Assembly: GCA_007128495.1 (NCBI GenBank)
Contig: SKXH01000028.1
Location: 1-12,554 of the forward strand
Length of the DNA stretch: 12,554 nucleotides
DNA from: Bacteroidota bacterium
GTDB taxonomy: Bacteria; Bacteroidota; Ignavibacteria; T3Sed10-11
Direction: 5' to 3'
Shown in pieces: positions 5,791 through 12,554 of this stretch. The position numbers were made by a program, and so were the translations under genes. The notes below the pieces were generated by a model. That model had not been told where the DNA came from. It saw only the letters and a program-made list of their open reading frames with translations, and ran no database searches. The first letter of the stretch is position 1. Every line of letters begins with the position of its first letter.

Positions 5791-6549
5791 ATGAAGATAA
5801 ACCTCGATAATCTTGCAGAAGAGATCGATGCAATTCCGGAGATGGGTTATACGTACCTGAATAAAACATCGGGTGAAATAGTCTATATTCAGGAAGAGTA
5901 TTTTATCATGGCTGAAGAAGATGAACCTATCGACGATCTATATGATTGGGAACAGGATATGGTACGGGAAGCGAAAAAAATTCTGGAGACCGGCGATTAC
6001 ATTTCGCTTCCGGATAAACACGAACTCAATGAGCGGGATATCATGAGACGTTTCTGTGATACGGTGGAAGATGAGAAAAAGAGGGATAAGCTGTTATATA
6101 TGGTCCATGGCAAAGGTGCTTTCCGGCTTTTCAAAGATGTGGTCTTCGAGTATGGTATCCAGGATGAATGGTATCTTTTTAAGCATGAGTCGATAAAGGA
6201 AATTGCAAAACACTGGTGTGAGGAAAACGGACTTGAATATTATGAAGAAGATCCTCCCCGGTTATCTAAACTCATATCTAAAATCGAAAACAAGAAAACC
6301 CAAAAGAGTGATGATACAGAGTATGACCGGGATAGGATAGACGAAGTTGTACTTGCGCTGTTGTATTTCAATTCTTTTGAAGATGGGCCTGCAGTCCGGG
6401 CATGGAAAGGAATGCATTGGGGTGTGATGAACAGATTACACGAAAAGGGATATATTTCCAATCCGAAAAGTAAGGCAAAGTCGGTTGTTTTATCGGAGGA
6501 AGGTGAGAAAGCCGCCCGGGAGCTTTTTAAAAAATATTTTGGCAAATAA
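5791..6549 (+). CDS. UPF0158-DUF6429 fusion protein
   Basis: A 252-residue protein joining two uncharacterised families. Residues 1-150 match UPF0158: YLNKTSGEIVYI (22-33), a run of acidic residues, SLPDKHELNERDIM (72-85), VEDEKKRDKLL (92-102), GKGAFRLFKD (107-116), DEWYLFK (125-131) and AKHWCEENGLEY (139-150). Residues about 178-252 match DUF6429: DRIDEVVLALLYF, AVRAWKGMHWGVMNRLHEKG (201-220), ISNPKSKAKSVVLSEEGE. The latter has the look of a small winged-helix-type unit, with the closing K-S-V-x-L-S/T-E-E-G typical of such folds (inference). Two starts are possible; ATG 5791, 2 nt after the ATPase stop, matches where the family begins, while ATG 5773 would overlap the ATPase by 16 nt. Translation is very likely coupled to the ATPase. 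No function is known for either family. Confidence 0.75.
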   Translation: MKINLDNLAEEIDAIPEMGYTYLNKTSGEIVYIQEEYFIMAEEDEPIDDLYDWEQDMVREAKKILETGDYISLPDKHELNERDIMRRFCDTVEDEKKRDKLLYMVHGKGAFRLFKDVVFEYGIQDEWYLFKHESIKEIAKHWCEENGLEYYEEDPPRLSKLISKIENKKTQKSDDTEYDRDRIDEVVLALLYFNSFEDGPAVRAWKGMHWGVMNRLHEKGYISNPKSKAKSVVLSEEGEKAARELFKKYFGK

Positions 6550-6554
6550 CTATT

Positions 6555-7571
6555 ATGAATGTACCGACAAAATCGGAGTGGAAAGAACTAATTGACGCTG
6601 CCATTACATTCAGAAGACTTGAACCATGGAAATGGATGGGGGATAGTGAATTATTTGGCGTACAGAATCCCGAAAACGGAGAAATCGGCTATTGTGTTGT
6701 TATGGGCGGAGTTGGGGAATTGTACGGACTTGCGATCTACCGTGGACCCGAGGGTTTGAAAACGATCAAAGCTATTTTGTCCGACAGAATTACAGTAGGT
6801 GATAAAGCTATACTTAATACGGATGCATATATGGTGGAGTATGTGAATAAATCGGAGCTTGAGCAACATGAGAAAGATTTATTTAAATCTATTGAGTATG
6901 CACCTACAGGAAGGTTAATGTATCCCGTATTTCGTGACTATAAGTCGGGTTATTTCCCATGGTTTATCGATCGGGAGGGCGCTCGTTTCCTTAGCCATGT
7001 TCTTCATCAAGCTGTAGACATAGCTCGTCGGTTGCTTGACGATGAAGAATTGCTTATTCCACCGAAAACGAATGAATATTTGATACGTGTTCCCTTTAAG
7101 CAAGGGAATTCCATTGTGTGGGAGGATGAATGGAAAAACCCCGCGCCAGTAAGAACAAAGCGCAAACAAAGCTATACAGCCGATACGACTCGTTGTACTG
7201 AGATTATGCATACCGTGAAACATCGTGGTGGGATTCTTGAACTTGATTCATTTTATAATCTGGAAACTGTTATAGATGCTGAACCACGGCCTTACTTTGC
7301 AAATGTAATTTTTGCTGTCGATCATAATACCGGCTACGCATTACATCATGCGATTGCACGTCCGGATAATTATGCCGGGGAGATGCAAAATGTGTTGTTT
7401 GATGTGATAGAGAAACGGGGGGCGATTCCCGAAAAAATCCTCGTTCGGAATAATGAAATTGCAGCTATACTGTCACCTGTTACCGAACCGTTACGTACTA
7501 CTATACAGGTTCAAAGAAAATTAAAAGTATTTGACAAATTAAAAAAAACGATGGGTAGATTTTTCAGATGA
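6555..7571 (+). CDS. DUF7309-DUF6930 domain protein of unknown function
   Basis: A 338-residue soluble protein. The N-terminal part (about 8-190) has the DUF7309 pattern: ELIDAAITFRRLEPWKWM, DSELFGVQNPENGEIGY (30-46) and the VMGGVGELYGLAIYRGPEGL stretch, followed by FPWFIDREGARFLSHVLHQA (133-152). The C-terminal part (about 205-330) fits DUF6930: ILELDSFYNL, RPYFANVIFAVDHNTGYALH and IEKRGAIPEKILVRN. No signal peptide, membrane segment or catalytic motif can be recognised. It starts 5 nt after the UPF0158-DUF6429 gene, so it is the third gene of the ATPase cassette. Its stop overlaps the convergent cupin gene by 8 nt. Base use is more AT-rich than the ATPase gene. The domain names are recalled from family patterns, and the function is unknown. 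Confidence 0.72.
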   Translation: MNVPTKSEWKELIDAAITFRRLEPWKWMGDSELFGVQNPENGEIGYCVVMGGVGELYGLAIYRGPEGLKTIKAILSDRITVGDKAILNTDAYMVEYVNKSELEQHEKDLFKSIEYAPTGRLMYPVFRDYKSGYFPWFIDREGARFLSHVLHQAVDIARRLLDDEELLIPPKTNEYLIRVPFKQGNSIVWEDEWKNPAPVRTKRKQSYTADTTRCTEIMHTVKHRGGILELDSFYNLETVIDAEPRPYFANVIFAVDHNTGYALHHAIARPDNYAGEMQNVLFDVIEKRGAIPEKILVRNNEIAAILSPVTEPLRTTIQVQRKLKVFDKLKKTMGRFFR

Positions 7572-8070
7572 CGATACTCAATTCATTGATGAGCTTCTCA
7601 TGCTGCGGGAAATTCTGTATAAGCTCTTCTCTCTCACCCATCTCAAAATCACTGAAATCGAAACCCGGTGCAACGGTACAACCCACAAGAGTATATGACG
7701 AAGTATCGTTCATGGCAGCGGCGAACCATGTCCCTTTTTTGATAACTGCCTGCGGCGATTCCCCATTTTCAATATTATTTCCGAGGATAACATCCGTTCG
7801 TTCCCCATCCGGTGAGATGCAATAAATCGTTAACGGGCTGCCGCGGTAGAAATGCCATATCTCGTCGGATTTCAAACGGTGAAATGCGGAGTATTGGTCT
7901 CCTTTTAACAGAAAATAAATTGCTGTTGATATGGAACGGTTACCGTCGTAGCGCTCCGGTAAATGTTCCTTCTCAATCGATTCATTGCACCGGTACGTTT
8001 CGCGGAAGTACCCGCCCTCGGGGTGAGGGGAGAGGTTGAGTTCTTTGATTAATTTTTCTACTTCGTTCAT
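7564..8070 (-). CDS. Cupin superfamily protein, DUF985 (Cupin_5)
   Basis: A 168-residue protein, full length for the DUF985/Cupin_5 family (yeast YML079w type). Landmarks in order: LSPHPEGGYFRETYR (14-28), STAIYFLLKGDQYSAFHRLK, SDEIWHFYRGSPL, QAVIKKGTWFAA, and the closing YTLVGCTVAPGFDFSDFEMG. The fold is a small beta barrel that binds an unidentified ligand; members have no settled reaction. It reads toward the DUF7309 gene and the two coding regions overlap by 8 nt at their 3' ends. Upstream lies a period-9 inverted repeat and then the carbonic anhydrase gene on the same strand. No Shine-Dalgarno stands before the ATG. Family call is firm. Confidence 0.9.
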   Translation of the reverse strand: MNEVEKLIKELNLSPHPEGGYFRETYRCNESIEKEHLPERYDGNRSISTAIYFLLKGDQYSAFHRLKSDEIWHFYRGSPLTIYCISPDGERTDVILGNNIENGESPQAVIKKGTWFAAAMNDTSSYTLVGCTVAPGFDFSDFEMGEREELIQNFPQHEKLINELSIVI

Positions 8071-8096
8071 TGTGATCGTTTATGTGATGTTTGAAT

Positions 8097-8198
8097 GGAC
8101 CACTGATGACACAGATGAAACTGATTAACGCAGATAAATAAATGAGCATTAATTTTATAATCAGTGAATATCTGTCGAATCAGTGTCATCTGTGTTCC
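8097..8198. repeat. Imperfect inverted repeat built from a 9-10 nt ACTGAT/ACAGAT unit
   Basis: The left arm reads ACTGATGAC ACAGATGAA ACTGATTAAC GCAGATAAAT; the right arm is the imperfect reverse complement (AATCAGTGTCATCTGTGTTCC). Outer arms GGAnCACnGATGACAC pair at 14 of 16 positions; inner TGATT and AGAT also pair. This type of ACAGAT/ATCTGT hairpin is a dispersed intergenic element in many uncultured bacterial genomes, from memory. It lies just after the carbonic anhydrase stop and before the cupin start, so it may act as a 3' structure or be a miniature mobile repeat. Confidence 0.6.
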
Positions 8199-8210
8199 TT
8201 TATTAGCCAG

Positions 8211-8801
8211 TTACGAAACTTCTAAATCTTTAAGCAATCCTTCATTAAGATCATACACCCAGCCATGCACTTGAGGATCATTTTCGTTTTGCATTGCGTT
8301 TTGCATTACCGATGTTGCTTTCACGTTGTTGACCTGTTCGATTACGTTCAATTCCACCAGCCGGCGGAATCGTTCTTCGTCACCGGTGATCGATTCCAGT
8401 TCATTTTTGTGCAATCTCATGACATCCCGTATATTCACCAGCCAGTTATCGATGAGTCCGTGATGATCGTCGCTTAACGCTGCGCGCACACCGCCGCAAT
8501 AATAATGCCCTTTTACCACAACGTGTTTCACCTGAAGCACCTCGACTGCATACTGCAGCGCCGAAAGAAAATTCAGGTCGGTATGAACTGCAAGGTTCGC
8601 GATATTGCGGTGAATGAACAATTCACCCGGACCTGCACCGGTAATGATGTTGGGTGATACCCGGCTATCGCTGCACCCGATGAGAAAGAAATCAGGTTTT
8701 TGTCCCTGTGAAAGACGGTGGAAGTATTCTTTATCCTCATTGAGTTTTGTTTCAACCCATTTGCGATTGTTCTCAAAGAGGCGTTTGTATGAATCGGTCA
8801 T
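8211..8801 (-). CDS. Beta-class carbonic anhydrase
   Basis: Interconverts CO2 and bicarbonate in the cytoplasm. The 196-residue length suits the E. coli Can type. Zinc ligands and catalytic dyad are all present: Cys43, Asp45 and Arg47 in GCSDSR, and His99 and Cys102 in GHYYCGGVRAA. Other family marks are NRKWVETKL near the N-terminus, FIHRNIANL (62-70), FLSALQYAVEVL (78-89), and VHGWVYDLNEGLL near the end. A good Shine-Dalgarno (AAGGA, 5 nt before the ATG) fixes the start. It sits after the hairpin that ends the solute-binding protein gene, so it probably has its own promoter in the short gap, although none is clear. No link with its neighbours is apparent; it looks like housekeeping. Confidence 0.95.
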   Translation of the reverse strand: MTDSYKRLFENNRKWVETKLNEDKEYFHRLSQGQKPDFFLIGCSDSRVSPNIITGAGPGELFIHRNIANLAVHTDLNFLSALQYAVEVLQVKHVVVKGHYYCGGVRAALSDDHHGLIDNWLVNIRDVMRLHKNELESITGDEERFRRLVELNVIEQVNNVKATSVMQNAMQNENDPQVHGWVYDLNEGLLKDLEVS

Positions 8802-8830
8802 AAAGTTCCTTGAATGTTGTATTAACTAAC

Positions 8831-8865
8831 AAGATGTAGTCCACCTTGAAGGTAGACTACATCTT
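8831..8865 (-). terminator. Long hairpin downstream of the solute-binding protein gene
   Basis: AAGATGTAGTC (8831-8841) pairs perfectly with GACTACATCTT (8855-8865). Read as minus-strand RNA the stem continues through a U-G wobble and ACCU/AGGU to a UCA loop, 16 bp in all. On the plus strand the wobble is a C-A mismatch, so the structure favours the minus transcript. It starts 9 nt past the stop codon. The following tract is only moderately U-rich, so it may be a terminator or a 3'-end stabiliser. Confidence 0.6.
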
Positions 8866-8874
8866 CATGAACAT

Positions 8875-9735
8875 TTAATTTCTCCGTGCTTCTTCCAGCA
8901 GGTCGGTTAATTCCTCACCAAGGTGCGTTTCCATTATCTCCCGGTATCGTTCGGTGTTCAGGTAACCTTCACCTTCTTCGAAAAATTGTGTGATAACCGG
9001 CGTCCAGTCGCTTTCATCTGGTAAGATGAACCCGAATTGTTCCGACGGTTCATCTGCCACACTATGACGGCGTACCGGAAGGCCCGCTTCCCGGGCGCGC
9101 CAGTAGTTGTAAACGTCGATATATGCAAAGTATTCATCACGCGATGTGATCGTTTCAATTATCTCATCGTTTGAATGAGCATAGTCGATTTCGAGGTTGG
9201 GATACAATTCATTCTGAAAATGATTTATACGCTCCTCATGCAGCGTACCTTCGAATGCAAGTGCCCGCAGATGAGCGAACTCACCGGCTATGGTTTCGAG
9301 TGTGCCGAGTTCTTCAGTTTCTTCGTTGGTTATCAACACCGCTATGTTGATCATATAGGGTGGACTGAAATCGATTTCCTCCCATCGCTCATCCGTTATC
9401 GTGACGTTGCCCATGCCAAACGTACCGTCTGGCGAAATTTTTACCGTGTGGTAAAAATCAGACCATGATTCTATGCTTTTATACTGAACCTCGAGTTCGT
9501 AACCATATACATTTTCTATCCAATCGACGTAGTCGCGAAAGATATCTGCCGTGACACCGGTCAGGTTGCCGTCTGCATCGTAATAGGCAAAGCCGTTGCT
9601 TGGTACGTAATACAGGGTTATGGCACCTTTGCCGTTTGCTTGTACTGCATTCCAGCTATCGGTGCGGGGTGTTTCTTGCATGCAAGATAGAATAATAAAT
9701 ACAATAACTACAGAGAGAACGATACTTTGTTTCAT
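8875..9735 (-). CDS. Family 3 extracellular solute-binding lipoprotein
   Basis: A 286-residue periplasmic binding protein of the SBP_bac_3/PBP2 type (polar amino-acid binding class). The N-terminus has a lipoprotein signal: MKQSIVLSVVIVFIILSC, with Cys18 in a lipobox and a second short polar segment after it. The hinge-domain hallmark MGNVTITDERWEEIDFSPPY (108-127) contains Arg117, which aligns with the arginine that holds the ligand carboxylate in glutamine/lysine binders. The end domain contains EFGFIL-like sequence (SEQFGFILPDES) and a C-terminal helix. No permease or ATPase genes are adjacent, so it may serve sensing or an unlinked transporter. It begins 5 nt after the stop of the peptidase remnant and probably shares a transcript with that and the hybrid kinase. 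Start supported by the signal peptide; no strong Shine-Dalgarno. Confidence 0.85.
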   Translation of the reverse strand: MKQSIVLSVVIVFIILSCMQETPRTDSWNAVQANGKGAITLYYVPSNGFAYYDADGNLTGVTADIFRDYVDWIENVYGYELEVQYKSIESWSDFYHTVKISPDGTFGMGNVTITDERWEEIDFSPPYMINIAVLITNEETEELGTLETIAGEFAHLRALAFEGTLHEERINHFQNELYPNLEIDYAHSNDEIIETITSRDEYFAYIDVYNYWRAREAGLPVRRHSVADEPSEQFGFILPDESDWTPVITQFFEEGEGYLNTERYREIMETHLGEELTDLLEEARRN

Positions 9736-9740
9736 GTTTA

Positions 9741-10025
9741 TTATTTCGTTCCAAATAAGATTTCGCTTTCATCTTCCGCCAGTTCATTGTTAAGAATATT
9801 CAGTATCCGCTCGCGGATCGGATCGAATGCCCGATGAGATGAAAGTTTTCCTTTCGTTTCCTGATTCCGTTCCTCTACCCAGTTCAACGCTTCTTCCCCC
9901 TCAATCTCTTCCAGCCAGAGATATGGGTCGTCGACCTCCTGGGAAAATACCGGTAGAACAACGATACACAGCACGCTCATTACCATTGATAATATTGCGG
10001 TATGCATGATTGATGAAATATTCAT
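9741..10025 (-). pseudogene. N-terminal remnant of a secreted prolyl oligopeptidase (S9A)
   Basis: A 94-codon frame with a Sec signal peptide (hydrophobic stretch ILSMVMSVLCIVVLPVFSQ) followed by DDPYLWLEEIEGEEALNWVE, the characteristic N-terminus of prolyl oligopeptidases, and the helix RERILNILN. It stops after ILFGTK, while real family members run to about 700 residues with a Ser-Asp-His hydrolase domain at the C-terminus. None of the propeller or hydrolase domain is found. The next gene begins only 5 nt later, so the missing part was deleted rather than frameshifted. The start has an excellent Shine-Dalgarno (AGAGGAT, 5 nt before the ATG), so the short protein may still be made and exported. 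It lies 24 nt after the hybrid kinase stop. Confidence 0.75.
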
Positions 10026-10049
10026 AGTTTATCCTCTTCCATTTAATTA

Positions 10050-12554
10050 TTAATCCTTCGAATCAATAACCGTACGAAGTGTACGGAGTATCTGATCGGG
10101 TGTATACGGCTTTTTAATAAAATGTTTTGCGCCCGCTTTTACTAATTCTAATTTTACAGCCGGATCGATATATCCGCTTGCAAGAATGATCTTTGCGTTC
10201 GGATTTATTTTTTTGATCCTTCTATAAACCTCATTGCCCCCGAGTTTTGGTAAACCGATATCGGAAATCACCGCGGCAATTCCTTTTCCGAAGAGATCGT
10301 TCGAATGAATGGAATACATTCTAATACCTTCTTCTCCATCCCGTGCGGTAATAACGGAATATCCATAGTCGATCAGGTGTGACCGCACCGATTCAAGCAG
10401 CATTTCTTCATCTTCAATGATCAAAATGAGTTCGTTCCCTTGAAGTTCTTTTTTCGATAATTGAGAGGCGGTAGTATGTACAGCAGCTCCGGGTTCTTGT
10501 ACCGGAAAATAGATCTTGAACGATGTCCCGATGCCCGGCTCGCTTTGAACGTCAATACAACCCTCATAACTTTCAATAATACTGTATACCAGGGCGAGTC
10601 CCAGGCCGGACCCTTTACCGGGATCTTTTGTGGTAAAGAAGGGATCGAAAATACGCTGCATTGTCCATTTATCCATACCTTCGCCGGTGTCGGATACCGT
10701 TACGAGAATATATTCCCGCGCTGTACCTTTAATAAATTTCGATCGTACAATATCGCCGTCTACTATTGTACTTGAGATTGATAAAAGGCCTCCTTTCGGC
10801 ATAGCATCCCGTGCGTTCAAGGTTAGGTTAAGAAATACCTGATGAAGCTGGGTTGGATCTGCAACAACCGAAGGAATATTTTTATTGAGATTTACATTAA
10901 GCTCGATGATCTTCGGGAGTGTTTGATGCAGTAGTTGTACAACCTCATTGATGACGTCGTTTATTCTGACCGATTCGTATTTCACATCGGATTTGCGTGC
11001 ATAGGTGAGCAATTGCTGAACGAGTGAAGTTCCCCGTTGGGTGGCCTGTAGTATTGTTTCAATACCTTTTGACAGTTTCACCGGATCGGAGGGACGGAGT
11101 TTCATTAATGATGCATGCCCGACAATGATGCTGAGGATATTATTAAAATCGTGTGCGATACCCCCTGCAAGCGTCCCGATACTTTCCATTTTTTGTGCCT
11201 GACGAAGCTGTTCTTCAAGCGCACGTTGTTTCGTAATATCCCGGAGAATACCGCGATATGCAACCGGTGTATTGTTTTTATCACGTACCACCGTTGCAGT
11301 TTCCAGGACAGTGAATTTACTCCCATCTTTTCGCTTGAGTGTAATTTCAAAATCTTTTAAAAAACCCTCCTTATGTAATTTTTGTATGTACTTTTCACGG
11401 TCATCCGGATATAAATAGAGGTCGCGTGCTATATTAATTTCTTGTAATTCTTCTTTTGATGTATACCCGAAGGTTTCCACACCGGCAGGATTTATATCCA
11501 ATAATTTTCCGCCGGGCGTTGTGATATATACCGTATCTTTTGTTTCCTCAAAAAGCGAGCGAAATTTTTCTTCGGACTCACGGAGTGCTTTTTCTGCCTG
11601 TACCCGTGCGGTTATATCTCTGAATACACTGAGTAATAATGGTTTGTCTCCATTCCGGGTGAAGTATGAATTCGAGACCTCGAACCAGACTTTTTTACCG
11701 TTTCGTAAGGTGAGTTCTTTTTCTACGTGAGGTATGTACGAATGCGTTGTGAAACGCTCCTGATGTTGTCGAACAATATGATCGGCCCGTTCCTGGCTAT
11801 AAACAACAGAGAGCGGTTTACCTTCAATCTCTTCTCTCGGCATCCCGACAATCCGGCAATACGCGTTGTTTACCTGTAATATTGTACCTTCTTCGTTGGT
11901 AAGGCGCATTCCGTCGAGCGATTCTTCCCATACGGTACGGAACAATGACTCCGATTGTTGTAATAATTCGCCGGCTCGTTTTCTTTCTGTGATGTCTTCA
12001 TAAGTCCCGAGAATACCGACTATGTCGCCGGTGCTGTCCCGGAGAGGAATTTTACTCGTGCGCAGCCACCGTTTTCCTGTGTCCGGTCTTGTTTGCGGTT
12101 CTTCATAGCCAATTTTAGGTTGTTCACTTTCAATGACTTCACGGTCATCGGCACGGTATAACTCTGCCTGTTCGATCCATCCCATTTGATAGTCATCTTT
12201 GCCGATGAGTTCGTCAGGTTCAGATAAACCTGCATCGAGGGCAAATGGTTTGTTGCATCCAAGGTATTTACCGTTTCTGTCTTTCCAGAAGACGCGCACG
12301 GGTATAGTATTGAGAATGCTTTCAAGCATCTGCTGTGATTCTTGTAAAGCAGTTTCCGCATTTTTCTTTTCGGTAATGTCGGATATAAATCCCTCTAAAG
12401 CTAATAAATTACCGTCTTCTGAGAATATACCATGCCCCTGCTCCCACACCCATTTACGGGTGCCATCTTTGGTTATTATAGGATATTCATCTTTAAATGA
12501 TGTATTCGTTTTCAATGTTTGCTGCCAGGTATTCCATAGGTATTCTCTATAGTC
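10050..12554 (-). CDS. Hybrid multi-PAS sensor histidine kinase with receiver domain (5' end cut by window)
   Basis: The frame is open to the window edge (834 codons seen); the TTG at 12513 is not a real start because codons before it continue PAS sequence (WNTWQQ). Numbered from that TTG: the end of a PAS/PAC (1-50, GFISDITEKK), three further PAS domains (about 60-180, 185-310 and 315-430, each ending DITxxxxxE or similar), a HisKA helix with phosphate-accepting His455 (GGIAHDFNN), a GHKL ATPase domain with Asn567, DTGEGM (609-614) and GKGSGLGL (633-640), then a receiver with Glu701/Asp702, phosphorylated Asp752 (SDIGLP), Ser780 and Lys802. The visible part has no transmembrane segment, so signals may be cytoplasmic small molecules, redox or light. 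A hybrid kinase normally passes phosphate to a separate Hpt protein or uses its own receiver; no partner gene is in view. It is first in a minus-strand run. Confidence 0.93.
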   Translation of the reverse strand, partial: DYREYLWNTWQQTLKTNTSFKDEYPIITKDGTRKWVWEQGHGIFSEDGNLLALEGFISDITEKKNAETALQESQQMLESILNTIPVRVFWKDRNGKYLGCNKPFALDAGLSEPDELIGKDDYQMGWIEQAELYRADDREVIESEQPKIGYEEPQTRPDTGKRWLRTSKIPLRDSTGDIVGILGTYEDITERKRAGELLQQSESLFRTVWEESLDGMRLTNEEGTILQVNNAYCRIVGMPREEIEGKPLSVVYSQERADHIVRQHQERFTTHSYIPHVEKELTLRNGKKVWFEVSNSYFTRNGDKPLLLSVFRDITARVQAEKALRESEEKFRSLFEETKDTVYITTPGGKLLDINPAGVETFGYTSKEELQEINIARDLYLYPDDREKYIQKLHKEGFLKDFEITLKRKDGSKFTVLETATVVRDKNNTPVAYRGILRDITKQRALEEQLRQAQKMESIGTLAGGIAHDFNNILSIIVGHASLMKLRPSDPVKLSKGIETILQATQRGTSLVQQLLTYARKSDVKYESVRINDVINEVVQLLHQTLPKIIELNVNLNKNIPSVVADPTQLHQVFLNLTLNARDAMPKGGLLSISSTIVDGDIVRSKFIKGTAREYILVTVSDTGEGMDKWTMQRIFDPFFTTKDPGKGSGLGLALVYSIIESYEGCIDVQSEPGIGTSFKIYFPVQEPGAAVHTTASQLSKKELQGNELILIIEDEEMLLESVRSHLIDYGYSVITARDGEEGIRMYSIHSNDLFGKGIAAVISDIGLPKLGGNEVYRRIKKINPNAKIILASGYIDPAVKLELVKAGAKHFIKKPYTPDQILRTLRTVIDSKD

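Noticed and set aside
4477..5869. Open frames on the minus strand within the ATPase gene
   Set aside because: They are antisense shadows with no family resemblance, and the plus frame has clear ATPase motifs throughout.
8097..8198. CRISPR-like array
   Set aside because: The units are 9-10 nt, degenerate and without spacers, and the whole forms an inverted repeat.
12513..12515. TTG as the start of the hybrid kinase
   Set aside because: The frame stays open to the window edge and the upstream codons continue PAS-domain sequence.

Overview
The window looks like a chromosome segment from an uncultured bacterium, possibly of the Bacteroidota/Balneolota/Ignavibacteria (FCB) neighbourhood. That placement is a weak inference from gene content and mixed ribosome-binding sites: some genes have good Shine-Dalgarno sequences, others have none. 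No rRNA, tRNA, CRISPR array or intact insertion sequence is visible. Base composition is mosaic. The DarG end is clearly AT-rich, the proline dehydrogenase gene is much more GC-rich, and the DUF7309 gene is AT-rich again. This suggests accessory genes mixed with resident metabolism.

Left part (1-1415, + strand): the 3' part of darG, the antitoxin of a DarT-DarG DNA ADP-ribosylation system whose toxin gene should lie just outside the window. It is followed by a decayed HNH endonuclease gene reduced to its two ends. Next (1539-3592, +) come a monofunctional proline-dehydrogenase-family gene with a promoter and dyad, and a Schiff-base aldolase that resembles 4-hydroxy-2-oxoglutarate aldolase (HOGA) more than DapA. 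Together they suggest trans-4-hydroxyproline breakdown to glyoxylate and pyruvate. The dehydrogenase appears to lack the tyrosine that enforces proline over hydroxyproline, which fits this idea.

Middle (3605-7571, +): a RHH antitoxin/RelE toxin pair with its own promoter and palindromic operator, in which the antitoxin has lost its C-terminal tail by frameshift. Then a tight three-gene cassette: a GHKL (Hsp90/MutL/MORC-like) ATPase, a UPF0158-DUF6429 fusion, and a DUF7309-DUF6930 protein. This cassette is the best candidate for an undescribed system.

Right part (7564-12554, - strand): in transcription order, a hybrid PAS/histidine kinase/receiver protein (5' end outside the window), a truncated prolyl oligopeptidase remnant, a family-3 solute-binding lipoprotein, a strong hairpin, a beta-carbonic anhydrase, a period-9 inverted repeat, and a DUF985 cupin. 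The cupin gene overlaps the end of the DUF7309 gene tail to tail by 8 nt.
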